This document shows, piece after piece, positions 1-14,420 of a stretch of 64,000 bases of DNA (position 1 is its first letter; each line of letters opens with the position of its first letter). The notes beneath the pieces were generated by a model that was not told where the DNA came from, searched no databases, and saw nothing but the letters and a program-made list of their open reading frames with translations. The translations under genes and the position numbers were made by a program. Source of the DNA: Dipylidium caninum (Eukaryota; Platyhelminthes; Cestoda; Cyclophyllidea; Dipylidiidae); contig QEYB01000524.1 in assembly GCA_017562135.1 (NCBI GenBank), positions 310,001 to 374,000 of the forward strand. Reading direction: 5' to 3'.

Positions 1-2959
1 GAAAGTGACTGATAGCAACTGGTTACATTTAAGTGCTTTCATATGCTTAACTGATGATGCATATCACGTTGCGTTACTGTCTTCCATCTCACCTATCTCT
101 CTCTCACACCACCCTGGCCTGTCCTCTTCCTGAAAACTTTCATATCCCGGCCGTCTACTTGTTTGCCTGATTTTTTGTAAATTCATCACTCTTTTCACAT
201 TAACCGCTATTTTTTAATCAACTTTTGGCATTAGGACGGGTATTCACTCCGTAACACAGCCAAGCGATTGCGTTGTGTTTTCGTAACTACTAAACGCGCA
301 ATAAAAACCCTCGATAAGTCGAGATTTCAGGCCATTTGATCTAATGGCTTTTAATGAACGCATTTGAACCAAGTTAAACACGTGTAACGTTAACCGTTGT
401 CCTCATTCACTTACATGGATGCTTTGGGGCCATTTTTGTCTTTTTTTTCCGTCTAAATTGGCGGATCTTATTAAGATTTTAACAGTTCCACAGTACCCGA
501 GTGCCTAATCACTGCAATTGCGCTCTTTGTCCCGGCTTCTCTGTGGCTACATTCTAGTTATGCCTTTACACTCTCCACTGCCGCTCTTAATTATCCTGCC
601 GTGAAGGTGACCGTCAAATTTTCAACGTGACGACGCCACCCTTAACCTCTGGGATGTTATACAACCTGGCAAGTGTTAAACCACTTCCCTCACACCAACA
701 CCGTCCCACTCAGGTGGCGCGTGCTAAACAAAAGTGCGGGAATAAAAGACTGAGCAAAAAATCCCATGTGGCTGAGACTGCTTCTATACACGGTGCGCCG
801 ACTTTAAGAACAAACTAAAGTGAAAATAGGCAGCATCAAGTCAAGGTAGAATCCACGTTTCCCTCTCGCAGTCCCAAAGGCTTTCACCGAGTCCTCTGAT
901 GGTATTTTGACATGACCATCTGATCAGTGCAAGAAAGTGTCTTTAACCTTAATCCGCTTTTCGGAGAAACGTGTAAAATGGAAGTTGTAAACACAAGCAA
1001 AATGGTAATAAGATAAAACAGACGTGAGACGAAATAAGATGGACGATAGAATCGCCTGCCTACTCCACAATTTCTCTGCCTACGAATTCTTTCAAAGGGA
1101 TTAATCGAGCGAATTAAGAAATTCCTGGTTTTGTAGATTATATTCGAACAAATCCAGTTTCTCTTTTGCCATCCGTCCTTAATGTAGTTTGTGACTATTT
1201 TTTCCTCCACGGTGGAAAAGAATGTCCTTTTCTTTTTCCTTAAGCTTTATCGAGGTTGTCACTCAAACTCTTCAGACTTTATCCTGTCAAATGTGCCAAT
1301 ATACGTTGATTTGGCAGTATGATTTTGTCAGTTTATAAGTGGTCTTAATTCTCTTCCTCCTGACGACCGAATTTTTGAGTGTGTGGTGGGTTTCAACCGC
1401 TGTCAGCCTTGATTGTGTCATAAAAGCCTCTTCACGAATGAACGCGATTAAAGTTGACTTTACATTCTACTCCTCAAAGTAATAACGGTGATTTATGCAT
1501 AGTCATGGCCATTTTAGCCTCACCGTTTGAGGTAGATTACTGCCGGCGTCGGTACTTCCACCGCGTCATGCCTACTTGTCACCCATCTGCCATTAGTCAC
1601 CTTCATCTCAGCCCATTTCCACTAACCAATCCGCGTAAAGGTTTGTTTCTGCCACCTCACCGGGAGAGGAGTATATCGCGGTGACAAAAGTGATTACCCT
1701 GTTGACTTAATGCAATAGAATCATCCAGGCTCCCGTTCTCCTTCCCGCGGCTGACTCTAGAAGAAAAAAAAGAACTTCGTTTCGAAGTAGTCGTAATTGG
1801 GCGATACGCAAGACGACTTCGTATCGCATTCCTGTAAGGGAATGCCATTTTTGACGGGTTTTTCGGCCTCGATTGAGATTAACTGCGAGATGCCATTATA
1901 GTCATCGTGTCATGGAGTTCGCAACCGTGAGAAATTCGACAACAGAATGGATGGGATGATGGGTTTCGGGGCTTGAGGTCGCGCAGAATTATAACTACGC
2001 AGCTTCAGATATCCTGAACTTTTGCTGTTCCGCGAGAAGATTGGGAATTTCACATCACGCAGTATGGCATTTTTTCTTGAGGAAGTGAGTGGTCTCTCAC
2101 CATTCAACTGAAGTTAAGCAACCGCTTCGCCTTACTTTTTCTCCCAGGTGCCTATTCTTAAACTTCTCTCCTTATCTTTCTTATTTACTCCCCTTCTTGG
2201 AGTAATTTTCTCTTGATGTACAGCGATATTTCGCCAGTAAGTGTAATTCGAATGACGAGTTCGAAGTCGTCTATTTTCTGTGTAGCCCTCCCATCTTGGG
2301 AACTTTTGTCCTCCCATTTAACTTGTGTTCAAGACGGTCAAATATGGGCCGAAAAAGCTGGCGGGATTTAATTTCCGGGTGAAGGGGACAGGCTGGGCCG
2401 ATGGGAGAGGAAATACAAGAGACGGATTGGCCGTGAACTCAACGTGGGGGAGAGAATGAAGCAGACGCCATCTAAGCCTCCTCCCCTCATCCATTCTACC
2501 GCAGTTAGCCTTTTTATTTTTGTTCAAAAAGAACCCTACAAGCTTATGAACATAAGGGTGTAGAGAAAATTTATTATTTTACCAGGCCAGTATTGCATCT
2601 CCTTCCACTCCAATGGAGCAATTTCTGAGGATTCATGAATTTCGGGGGGTTCAAGGCTCTACACTCCTTCCTTCTATCTAGACTTTAACCAACGAAATAT
2701 CATTTGTTTAATCAATGTCTTCTTATTTCCTTCCATTCTGGTATCTCTAAGCTGCCTGTCTTCAAACTTTTGCATGTTCGCTGACCATGTAAAAGACTTT
2801 TGACTTTGTCATGTAAGTGGCAGAAGAAGTGGAAAAGTTAAAGGACTCACTGAAGCCGTGTTTTGTGGCGTCCATTTGGAATAAGTGCTATTCTAACACA
2901 TGGCATTTTGCCATGAGAAGGACCTAGTGTGTTACTCTTTAGACTTTTATAATGTGCAG
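1..2959. other. No recognisable gene; left flank
   Basis: I see only short ORFs without family motifs on either strand, in AT-balanced sequence with no long tandem repeats. The missing start exon of the WASHC4-like gene should lie here or beyond the left edge, but I could not pick it out. Confidence 0.5.
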
Positions 2960-5900
2960 ACTACCAGTACGAAGAGTTTGTGGCACGACCCAAAATGCGA
3001 CCAATCGTGGAGCGCGCCGTTTGGCTCAATGTTGATCTCCCCGGTCAAGGCGACGGAGAGGAGGAACTACCCGCCTCGTAAGTGTCACCACTGCACTTTT
3101 ATGTCTTTTCCCTCACCCCCGAAAAGTGTCCACTTCATTCACTAGTCCACTCTCATAGACTCAAATGAGTTGCTACCTTTAGACCGGACCGATTGGGACG
3201 AGGGTGTAACAGGTGGAAGGGAGTTTAGCCATATCAGGACCTTATGTCACTTTGTTTAGCTAGACAATAGTTCTTTTCACAAATTATGTCGACTAAACAC
3301 TTCTGCGTAACATGTGGCCATGTTCGCTCTACAATCTGTCAGACTGTCTCAGTCGACAGAGGAGTCAGAGGCTTTGAAATCACTTGCAATTATAAGTGGA
3401 ATGTTAATGACAATAATTTGTTACAAAAACGTGGTTGGGGTTAATGTCCACAAAAGGTAATAAAATTAACTCCCATTTGTAGTGAAAAAAATCGCTTTGG
3501 CTCTGGTTTCTACCCTGGTTGAGTCCCCCTGGAGAGCCAGAAACCCATTCCCAATTGTAGCGGTGTAAACTCACTCGTCCGAGGAGGTTCATTCACTCCG
3601 CCTGAGAGGCTTTATTGTCATTATTGTTTTGTATTTTCTTCTTTTACGTAATATAAGAGGGACATACAATATGATTGACTTTGGCGATAATCAGATTCGC
3701 CGTTGTATGAACAAACGTGTTTGTGTGACATTGTTTCGCGGACCCCCTCCACCGGCCCCTTTCCCTCCGCCTACACATTTCCGTCAATCTCGTAGTCAGT
3801 CTTCCTTTATTTGACGGTACACTTTGAAGGTGACCATTGCCATGAACGCATTATCAAAGTTTCACGCCCCTGGCGATGGGAGATACGTGAGACGAGATTT
3901 ATTTATTACCACTAGATTTTAATACAAATAAGTTGAGACGGTCTTTTTTCCTCCTCCCTCGATTCTAAGTGTTGATTCCTCTTGCTCGAGGAGAAGGGAT
4001 CGGGGAGGGGGAAGGTGGGGGCAGTAGTTATGTCTTTTCCTCTAACTTCTTGGCAGTCATTAGAGTCCTATTCTTCTGAGAAATTTGTGCATGCATCAAT
4101 TTCAATGCGCTACTATGCGGAAATGGCCACAACTGAGAAGTATAAGTGTTGACTTGTAAGAAATGTTAAAGGAGAGTAGTGACTGGGCGTGTCCGGGTCT
4201 AATCATTCCTGTGATCCACTGTTGAGTTACGAGAATATGTGTTTGGTCGGCGCTTAAGCAACTCCTAACAGGGAAACATAAGCGTCAACGACACTTTACT
4301 TCGCCCTTTCCTTAGGCTTGTCACTATTTTCCATGACTAGGGAAACAATTTTTTCCTTATAATTAAGAAAAATATTTGATAAAAAAGGCCCACGGGAAGG
4401 AAATACGGCAGGATGGACGAAATGCAAAAGTAGGACGAGGAAATCCAGGCTGGAGGAAGAGCTACTCTTCCCTACTCCAAACTCAATTAATCGCCCTCTT
4501 TGTTCTCTCAAAGAACGCGATAAGGTTGGGCTATCCGTCTTTAAGATATCTGTCAATGTAATAAGGAAAGTGTCCTTCAAGGAAGCGAAAGCCGATCAAC
4601 TCTCAACTTGGAAGGTCTCGTTGAGAGGACGGGGGGCTGCTGGTTATGGCGGTGGTGGAGGTGTTCGACGCCAGAGTATTAATTGGCGTACGTTCTAAAA
4701 GCGAATAGTGGAACGATTTTGTTTTCGTCAAAAATACATTCATAAATGCCGATACCTCGGTAGACCGAAGTCAGGAGACCTATCATAGCGTATTCCGGTA
4801 GCTAGTCTACAAATAGCAGAATTCAAAAGGGAAATTTTAAATAGTCAACTTTTTCAGCATTGTTATAATTAATATTATATCTTATAGGTACACATTTCCC
4901 ACCCTTTGGACAATTGCTGGCAGCCTGAAAAATGTTCTCGACCACTTCAAGTAGGTGTCTTATAATTTCACCCGATTACTTATAGTTGTCAGGTGGACTT
5001 CATGTCAGCATTGTCGGTTACCCAACCACATTCACTTTGAACTGTTTTTTTATGTCCCTTCACTCTAACGCAACCGCTTTTTGCACGAATCCTGTCACTT
5101 TATCCCACTTCGGGAGTGCGCGCATGTGTATGTGGGTGATAAGGATAGTAAGCGTAGTCAGTTTGTTAAAAACGTGAAAATTTTTAGCGTCCCCTGGCTC
5201 CTAAAAGGAGTCGCTTGTAAGCAAAACGCTTATGGCTCATGTAAATGTCCGTGTGGGTATTTCGACGAGGTTACATTAACAGAGGCGGATAGCAAGTGAA
5301 GGGGAATGAATGCACGTGTTGGCTACATCAGTACACACGCCATCGTCCCGGGTAATGCAGATGGTAATGCATAAATGCCCACTTCATCACAAATATACTC
5401 GTAATTTTGTCTTTATTACTTTGACCTATAAGTTCTCTCTGCATTTTAAATGTCAAAGTGTATATTTAATGGTGTATTGTCCACGCGACCTTACAAAAAC
5501 CATGACCCGATTGAAAGAAATTTCAAATACTTCCTTACGTGATTTCGCTTGACAATGTTGAATGTTTGAAAATAAATTTTTATTTTCTCTTAATGCCCTG
5601 GGTTGTACACTTTAGTATTTTCTTTGTTGCATTGAAGAAACAATTTTTTTCTAATCATGCTCTTCAGTATCGACCACGTTGTATTGTTTGGAGAGGGCGC
5701 TGGAGCAAATATTTTAGCTCGTTTCGCGGTAAGCTTTACTTGTCTATTCCTTTAAATTTAACATTTGATGTCACCAAATCTTCACCTTTACCATCTCAAT
5801 TATTCGGCTATAAAACGAACATTTTCGTACTTACCTCTCCTCGTAGTTAACCAAATTTCAAAAAAGCATCACCTCTTTATTATTTTGTGACAATTAGTTG

Positions 5901-8900
5901 GGCGATTTTTATTGTCGAATGCGATTACTTTGTTTGGCTAGATTAATATGAAGTGTCATTAATGCAGTAAACTCTGCGGCGAATTGAATCTGGGGACAGG
6001 GACTCGTTGTAAATAGTGTCAGAAGGACGTTAATAGGTCAAACTTTCACTTATTTCTGTTTTCTACCCACCTTAAATTTGTGATTACCTGTTGTTTTTGC
6101 CGCGCAGTGTATTGTGTCGTACACAAGTAGTGTTCCCAAACCTGCTGTGTTTACGATCATAAACAAAATTCAAAATAAATAACACTTAAAAACGAATTTA
6201 AGTCTAATTTTTAATTTAAAGCCTTTCCGTCGGTCTGGGGACAAAGTATATGTTCCATATGTGGTAGCGCTAAAAGTGGTAATAAACAAGTCCCTTTTCA
6301 TAGGCCACGCGATTGCTGAGCGCAAGAGACTGCCACCACCTTACAGATCACACCTGACATCCGACGCTTTTTATAAGAAAATTTAACTTGCGTCGTCTGT
6401 GAGGAGACAAATAAGTATGATGGTGAATTAGTCCATGAGGTGGCGATGTCGCATTACAAAAATTTATGCTTCCTGTCGTAAATCCATGTTAATGCAGCAG
6501 GCTCTCCCCCAACCCGTCGGTACTTTGTATATGTGAATTAAGTCAGTCGCAATAATCGCTCTCCCATCCTCTTTCCTTTTCGTAAATAGAGGTACGGAGG
6601 AGACTCTCATTGCTTGGGTGTTTTGCCTCATCTGTTCTGTTCTACTCTCTTTATTTGACATCCGCATATGGGTTGGAGGCATTTGAGAAGTTAATCAGAG
6701 CTTATGAACGATTTTGATCAGAATGCCACTTTCACAATCCATCCTCCGTCTTTGCTATCCTATGAGGGACAATCCCATTATCTTTACCCGAATTCCACAC
6801 AGAGCGCAGTGGTACCTGGTTTGAATATTTATACTTTAAGCATAAGATTAAAAGAAAGATATTGTTTTACTATCCTCAGAATACTCCTTCAGTCTTTCAG
6901 CCCCTTGAAATTATTATCGTCATCCTAATGCTCGGATTCAATCGCATGACAAATGGACATACTTAGCATTACACTAATTTTAGTGTTTCTTTGTTTACTT
7001 CATACAAGTACTGTCAGATCTTCACTGGGACAGTATATGAAAGAGGGCGGGAAGTGATTCAACTTCAAACATCTATTCTCTTTAAGAAATTACATTATGT
7101 AACGAGCTATAATAAGAAGCCGGCGGATCGGATGTACACATATTCTTCGCCCTATATGATCTCCCTTCAGAATTAATTATTTTCTCTCCACTGAATATAT
7201 CCATGGCTATTTCATTGTTCTAGATGTTACACGACGAAATGGTGATGGGAGCTGTGCTTATCCATTGCACAGGTCAAACAGCTAGTTTTGCTGACTCTCT
7301 TCGTGATAAGGTGAGGCCAGTCATACATTCCATCTTCCGGGTCGGTCGGTTAAAACCTTTAGATCCGCCGGATTGACGAGCCTCGGGTCAGGAGATTTGC
7401 AATACCCCGTAGAAACCTTTCTCTTTTTTAATTTGTTGACGGTAGCATTTTCATCGAAATTGGCTTTCCCTTCTCCCCTTTTATGCTCCTGAATATGTCT
7501 CTTAAAACTCAGATTAAAATATAGAGTTGTAGTGTAAGAACTTACTACTGACAGTAAAAGAGAAAAAGCAGGATATTAGGCTGGAGGGAGGCAGGCCGTA
7601 TACATTTTTTCATTTCCGCTCCCTCCCTTTCTCTTTTTACATCTTAAATCGTATGTTAATATTCTATGTTATTATGGCTTAGGATTTGTAAATTCACAGT
7701 TTCAAAAAGTCGACAAGTTCACTATCTGCTACGGCATCATTGGAAGATACTTCGATGTTACTGGATGAAACGGAATTTTCTTTCGTCTTATCTAGACATG
7801 ACCCGCCAGTATGCTAAAGTTGGCAACAGATTTATGATCTCTTGTCAGAACTGCAGACATTTTTCCAGTTAGTAAATGAGTTGTTGCAAAAAGTGGCTGC
7901 CAAATCGTCCAATTTATGCATATCCTTCTCTTTTAGTTAGTGAATTGGAAATTAAAAACAACTGGAATGAATCCCGCCACCGAGAGTTTCCTTATCTTAC
8001 ACCGATTTGGATGCGTAAGTCCCAACTGTACTGCTTCATTTTATTTTTTTCAATTCGTTTCTCACTTTGTCAAAAAAAGCTGAAATTTGGACGACGCCAT
8101 TTAAAAGCACTGGGTGCAGTGTGCTTCGGCAGTGTCTTGGCAGGACCTCTTGACATTTCTGCAAAAAGCGGGTTAATTGATGCCGCGTGTAAAACTGGCA
8201 CCTTATTTGGTAAAGAGAAACACGACAGGAAGGAAGAGGAATATTCTTTCTCGCGAGTCTGAAGTAAAGTAGAGAGTAGAGACTGGGGTGATAAGAACTT
8301 CATTTCATTTTACAACTTGACTCTACCTTAATGCCATTGTACATCTCCTTCATGACTCAATTTTCCTCAATTTCTTCAATTGCCTAACTTACTGAAAAAA
8401 TTTGAGGAAATTGAGTGTCTTATCCGTTGTGGCAGTTAATTCTAATTGAATCATCGAGGAGAATTTATTTCGCCACTCGTGACCTTGAAATAGTTCCGGA
8501 AATTCAGTTCCTATTTTATGATATAATTTTAACCGCCTTAGAGTAGGGAGATTGAAGCATTGATGATGCTCAGAGTCGTTGTAAGTGAGATATCTTCTTT
8601 TCATTTCTCATTTCTTATCTGCACGAAAGTCACGTAGTCGCACTAATTTATGCCCTCTCCTGTAGGTCATTAACATTGACTTGTACTGTCTTTTTTGTCA
8701 TATTTTTCTCTACCAAAAAGGATGTGCCTAATTTCGCCACTAAGCGTAATCCTTCAAAGGTTCATATTTCTAATTCCAAAAATGCTAAAAATAATAGAGA
8801 AGAGATCACAGCTCTCTTGTGTTAATTAAAAAAATATGGCAGTCCGATTATACCCATCCGCCTTTCTGAAGAGCCACACGTGTTAAGTAATTAATGAGGA

Positions 8901-11900
8901 GATGGGAGGTGCCCCGAGTCCTTCACATCCTATTGAAATCGACGCTGTGTTAATGTTAAAGAAATCGACTGAGGTGCTGCTAAAATACAATGAATCTCTT
9001 TTGCTTGATGACCAAAAAATTTTAATCAAATCCTTGCCTCGACATAAATGATTCGGAACCTCATTTGCACATAACATCCGAAATATTAATAAGGTATTTT
9101 GAGCGTTGGTAGCATATTATTTAAATTAGGATGTGATAATTGAAACCTTCAAAATTCTTTACGCAACAGTTTATATCCAAGTGGTGAGACCGGGTATCGG
9201 GATGCTATTAAATGATTTTAACCTCGGAGAGCTAAAACAAAGCCTTTTTGTCGACAAGCAATTTTTGCACAACCTAGGCAATGAAATTTGTGGAAAACCT
9301 TTGTTAAAAGGTGGTTAACTTTTTGTTACGTTTATTGTTTTCCTCATTCAATTGACTTTGATATTTTGAGAGCTAATAAATTATGATTCACTTGAACGGT
9401 CTCTAAATTTTTGCACATGATTTTCAATAAGCCACCGTTTGTCGGCTTATTTAGCAATCATTGAACGAAATTAGTTATGGCATACTTGTCATGTTACTTT
9501 TCTTTCGACGTGCTCAAACCTTCCAAAACTCCCAGATGGCACAAAGTTTTTTCTCAGATGAGGTTGCATGAATGGGAAGGTAAAGGAGGTCTTACGACGG
9601 TTTAAATGCGCCGTTTTCCTTAACTAAGTATTCCATTTTTTGTGAGGAACTAATTAAAAATCATCAAGAAATTTCGCGTTACTTTCCTTCAAGTACCCAT
9701 CATAAAGTAGCCAATTAAACTAATAAATCCGAGCATCGGCAATTGTTGAGAGGTATATGTGATTAACCTCGAAAGTGGATATCATTTGACACATGGACAC
9801 ATTCGAACTACCATCCACCGCCTCATTTTTATACTCTTAACCTGCGGCAGTGATCGCTAGGAGGTGATATGAACTGTTTCGTGTCCTTTAAACAGAATTT
9901 AAGTTTGATGAAAGTGTTGAGCGTCTTTCTACGGCACCTATCTTTCTAGGGGAATACTCAATTAAAATTAGGCGTCTTCGCTTTTTTATGAGTAATAAAG
10001 TAAACTACATCTTTATTCCCTTTTGGCTTATCCAAATAACTCCATCTCTTTCCCTCAACCCTGTCAGGCCGTGCGATTTCGGTGGCCACTTTTGACATAA
10101 TTCGTTTCGGTGGTGGTAAATGAAGTGGGACAATGGACTGAATGATACAAAGGTTTATAACACATTGTTTATGCTCTCACCATCCCTTAGTAACATGATG
10201 TCGCGGCTCACATCGCAATTCTCATTCATTGCCTTCATAAAGCCCCATTTAGTCCGTAAAACACCGAGCCTAACTCCGATAATACACAAATTCCTCACTT
10301 TTTCATAGAGTAATCGTTAAGCGCAGTAAAGCTCCCTTCGTGTGTTACAAAAATGATCGAAAATTGGAAACTTTAATTCTTTAGTTGTCTAACTGGAGTA
10401 TTAAATGGTGTGTGACAGCCTTCAATGTTACTTCTACGATTTGTTAACTTAATCTACTCACCCCTTTGATCTTTTTATAACGTCTCTATTACAAAAAAAG
10501 CTTTATTTCTCCATAATAGAATGTTGCCTTCTTTACCTTTTTTATGTACACCGCGTTGGTTGTTATGACAACTAAACTGTGAATGCATTTCCATCCATAA
10601 AGTGAAAGACCTTTTATTAAACTCATTTCCGCCTCCCATGTTCCAAAAATTTACCTTCATCCACTGTCTATTCTCCTGGTTTCACAGAGTCCGTGATGAA
10701 GCCCACTCAATGAATATTCTTGTTAATCTTCATGTCTTTTTGCCTCTTTTTTTGTATTTCAGTTGACAGATACGGCCACGGAGTTGGAGCTTAAACAGGC
10801 CATCGAACACTTCAGGGAGAATTTGCGGCATTCAATTAATCCAAAAAATCTCAATCGCTACATTACAGCTTACATGCAGTATGTTTATTAGCTCTACCCT
10901 CTCGTCCACCTTGGCGGACTTATCCCTCTCCCTCTAAATTACTAACAAACACAATGCACAATTTTGAATGTTACAAGGATTGTCTTTTACGAAAATCTTT
11001 CTACATACCGCCTAAATCTATTTATATACCATTAATTTATCCAACTGTCTATTAAAACGTTCTTTTCTCCGTTTATCCGCTCAGTGAAAGCGATCAGAGT
11101 GGTAGTTGGGATTTTTCTTTACCTACAAAAGCCTTTCAAAAAAATTACTTGGTGAAAAATGACTTACGACGGAGGCTTTACTTAGCCCCTCTCCCCCTCC
11201 TCCTCCTCCCCCCCCATTTCTTGGAGAAGTTAGCCTCAGCCATTCTCTTTCCCGCCTCCTCCGCTCCTTTTCGCGCTCTCCTCCAGTCTCATGTCCCATT
11301 TTTACAAACACACACACACACTCACCCTTTCACGCATGCATATCTCTTTCCCATCATGCAAAAGTAATCGCCACGCTTGTGTCTAACTTACGTCTTTTTG
11401 GCCTTTCAGACGGAAACCCCTTAGTGAACGGCTTTCTGACCTAAAGTAAGCGAAATTTCGGTTGCATTCATTACAGAACACGTGTGTTTGCACTCTTGTA
11501 TTTTAAAGTAACCTACATTCGGAATTTTGATGGGACGGGGAAAAATGGACCTCGTGTGGATGCCATTTGCCTTTACTAACAACCGGAAGTTGGCATTTAG
11601 GGGCGGGTGGCGCGGGGTGGGGCGGGACGAGGCGGGACGAGGCGCTGGAGGGCACCGGAAAAAAAAACATGATGCGGTAAGATTTAGGAGTAGCGTGTCA
11701 CAAAAATTGCGACGTTATAGTCGGCGGTAGTTTTACCTTCGGTTCGACAGGCTGAATCAAGTGAATGTGGATTCTCTAGCATGAAATCAGGCTATTCGAT
11801 CCAACAGAATCACGAAATTTGGTAGACTGGGCATCCTTGAGGGGAGGAGGTGGTGCTGCCCTTCTCCCGCCGCACAATACCGTCCTCTGTGCTAGTCAAT

Positions 11901-13946
11901 GTTGATCGTCCGTCACATTTAACAATTTCACGTCAAAATTGTCATTATAATTTTACTCTTAGCATTTGAAAAAGAAAGGGAAAAATCGTGGCTTCTGATT
12001 GGGACGAATGTCTCAGCGATATCTCACAAGCTCTGTCCGGGGCTACACTTTTTATGAGGAATATCTAAGGAGTGGTGTCGAAAACGCGTCGAAGTTGAAG
12101 ACTAAACGGCACCGGTTGTCCCAATAAGTCCACTCTTAGTCTCAACAAGGCGACTTCCTCTCTCTCCCCCTCGGGGTATTTTTCTCCAACGAGTTTCCGC
12201 ATTGTCGGTGTCATTAAATAATGAAAGTAGAGGATTCGATAACCTCCACCACTAGGATCGAAGTTTTCACGGTGTACTGAAAAACATTTGAGTGAGGAAT
12301 AAAGCAAACCCGCCTTCTTCCAAGGTGTTCGGTCCTACTGATAACGGGAGCCCTGGCGCCTCAACGGAAGGGCTGCGAGAAACTCTACGAGGCCCTGATG
12401 AAAGTGCACAGTGCCAAGTCGTGTGCAACTCGAGAACTCGTCGTGGTGGAGAATGTGGCTAATGTACTGGCCGAACGGGTTAGTGCAGACCAACGTCGTT
12501 ACCCAGTCTTTGAACAACGTCATTTTAACCATTTTCATTTCTCCCTCATTTTAGCCAGACAAGGTGATTGAAAGTATGCAGTACTTCCTGCAGGGCATTG
12601 GTCTAGGTGAGTCTGCTCTATTATTACTGTCTTTTACTCCGATTATGATAATATGGTTTAATCACTTCGTTTTCTGAAATAGCGTGCTACTTATTGGAAA
12701 ATAAGTAGGCTTGACCAGCGGGTAAGCTGGCTTGAGTTACCCAATCTCGCGTTCCTAATTTACAATGGGTTAGAGGGAACATGTGGGTTAATAAATGGTT
12801 AATTTCTTGTTAACAAACCTAGTTCCATGGCTCCAATGTCAGAGAAGGAGGATACACGGTTTCAACGTTATGGAAGCAGGACCACAGGGCAGTTAACGTA
12901 CTCAAATGTGGCTATTTTAGGTCTCAACATTCATTTTTTGACGCCTGTCGCCAAGTCATTTGTTTAGTCGATTTTCCGACTCCTTAACGGGGACTTGAAG
13001 GCACTGGTTAGGTAGCAGAAGCATTAATAATTACACAGACCCCTGTAGTTGTTTGTCTCCATCTCGGGAGCGTCAATTACGCCCGGGGATGTGAAAAAAT
13101 GTCACCTCACCCAGTCAGCAAGGGTTACATTCAAAAGGTAAGTATCTTGACGGTTGACGACTGTTGGTGCATTTGATATTCTGGAAAAGTCAAATGTGAC
13201 TTTCGGTAGAAATGACAATCGTGGTAGTAAGTGAAATCAATTTACTACTGTGGATGAAATGGAATTGAAGGGTGTGGAAAGATCCTCCTTCTCCGCCTCT
13301 TCCTCTGCAACACCTATTCAATCGTGGACCATATTTCTTTACTGTTTGCAGACCAAGTAAAGTTAGAACAAATGTTGGTCTTCATGCCTTTACCTTTTCC
13401 GAAGCGCATTGGTAATTCGTGTAGCCATTCTCCTTCTCCACTTCCTTTTTTCACGAGTACCTTGGAAAATAGTTATTTTTTGTCTTCCGCAGGACTGTTT
13501 TTTGCGCTGGACCAAATACCGTGAAATATGCGCCTCCCTACCCTCTTATTTCTACAATTTCGGGCGTTGAATTAAATGATTTCGTGAAAGCAGGGAGTTC
13601 ATTCGAGCCGTTGATTTTTGGGAGTTTTTTGAAGTATTTCGGCGACATACTGAGTAGAGAGACGCGATCATCGGAGAGTGGTCAGCTCAATGACCAGAAA
13701 ACCGCTATTGATTGTGTGAGTAGCCTGAATCTTCCACTCATTGCCGTCTGTGACCTTGAGTTTTTGACCTTGTCCGCGCAAGCTGATTGGTCTCCGTCAA
13801 GTCAAGCTTATCCATCCTCCCCGCGGCTTTTATTGCAAGCGGCTATGAATGAAGATGTTCTGTGGCATGTTTTATGCGTCTGGCATCTGTCAAGGTTCAA
13901 CGTGACCAGCAGAATGGGGAAACGCGGGCCGATTGAGGAAAAATGA
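2960..13946 (+). CDS. WASHC4: WASH complex subunit 4 (SWIP)-like gene, N-terminal half only, with in-frame stops
   Basis: SWIP is a helical subunit of the pentameric WASH complex, which drives Arp2/3 actin nucleation on endosomes. Exons read: 2960-3077, 4888-4950, 5668-5728, 7830-7871 (or to 7892), 7937-8014, tentative 8436-8542, about 8899-9093, 9130-9310, 10770-10878, 11410-11445, 11975-12065, 12325-12478, 12555-12606, 13019-13137, 13493-13565 and 13594-13946. Most junctions have matching phases and GT..AG ends. Peptides in collinear order with human SWIP include LFGEGAG, SELQTFF, LLKYNESLLLDD, SFAHNIRNI, RELVVVENVANVL and DCFLRWTKYRE. The start exon was not found. A TGA (9049-9051) interrupts one conserved exon. 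Another exon runs into TAA (12066-12068) with no GT donor. The conserved C-terminal half was not found before the next gene. This could be a decaying copy, a gene with missed exons, or one with assembly errors. The family call is fairly firm; the exact exon model is not. Confidence 0.6.
9094..9129 (+). other. 36-nt intron of the WASHC4-like gene
   Basis: It starts GTATTT and ends AATTAG. It separates the exon ending in the FAHNIRNI-like segment from an in-frame (phase 0) exon starting DVIIET. It is one of several very short introns here; others are a 44- or 65-nt intron ending at 7936, a proposed 28-nt intron at 13566-13593, and a 34-nt intron in NDUFS7. Confidence 0.6.
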
Positions 13947-14214
13947 ACTGGTTGAAAAAGTCCTTTTTAATGTAATACACTCTACTGAGTCGGAACACTC
14001 GATTACAAGAGCTTTCACTTGACAGTATGATTTATCACGGTTGTACTCGAATGAATTAATCGTCTAGAAACTCTGAAACCGACTTTTAATGTGAATAGAA
14101 AGAAACAAAGCCCCATTTTACCTATTACTCATTTTAATCAGCCGAAAGAACTTCGTTGGCATTTACGAGCTTCTGCTAACGAGGGGCCAAGCCATATATG
14201 CCACTTTGAGAGTT

Positions 14215-14420
14215 AAAAAACCCCTCATGACCTTTTTATACTATCATCTTTGCTACTATACTTTTCTTTTTTCTTAAAAGTAATGCGTAATTACGAAAAA
14301 GACAATAATCGGTGGACGATGTACTAAACTGTGATATGGTGGAGCCGGTAGCTTGTCAACAGTACTTTAAACTTTATGCGTTTGCCGTTGTCATCATGAG
14401 GAAAGACTGCACGGCGCCGA
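14215..14420. repeat. Dispersed repeat, copy A (degenerate)
   Basis: It shares with copies at about 24960-25190 and 46735-46930 a core resembling cgtaattacgaaaaagacaa, followed about 25-35 nt later by a GTGATATGGTGGAG-like block. The upstream half is poorly preserved. I see no ORF, terminal repeat or target-site duplication. Confidence 0.45.

Noticed and set aside
4376..4700. Overlapping ORFs on both strands between the first WASHC4-like exons
   Set aside because: The plus reading lacks an acceptor in the right phase and has no similarity to SWIP; the two strands are mutual shadows.
7809..7829. A 21-nt intron (GTATGC...CAACAG) removing an in-frame TAA in the WASHC4-like gene
   Set aside because: The simpler reading is that the exon starts at 7830 and the previous donor is at 5729; this keeps phase 0 and fits the spacing of SWIP.
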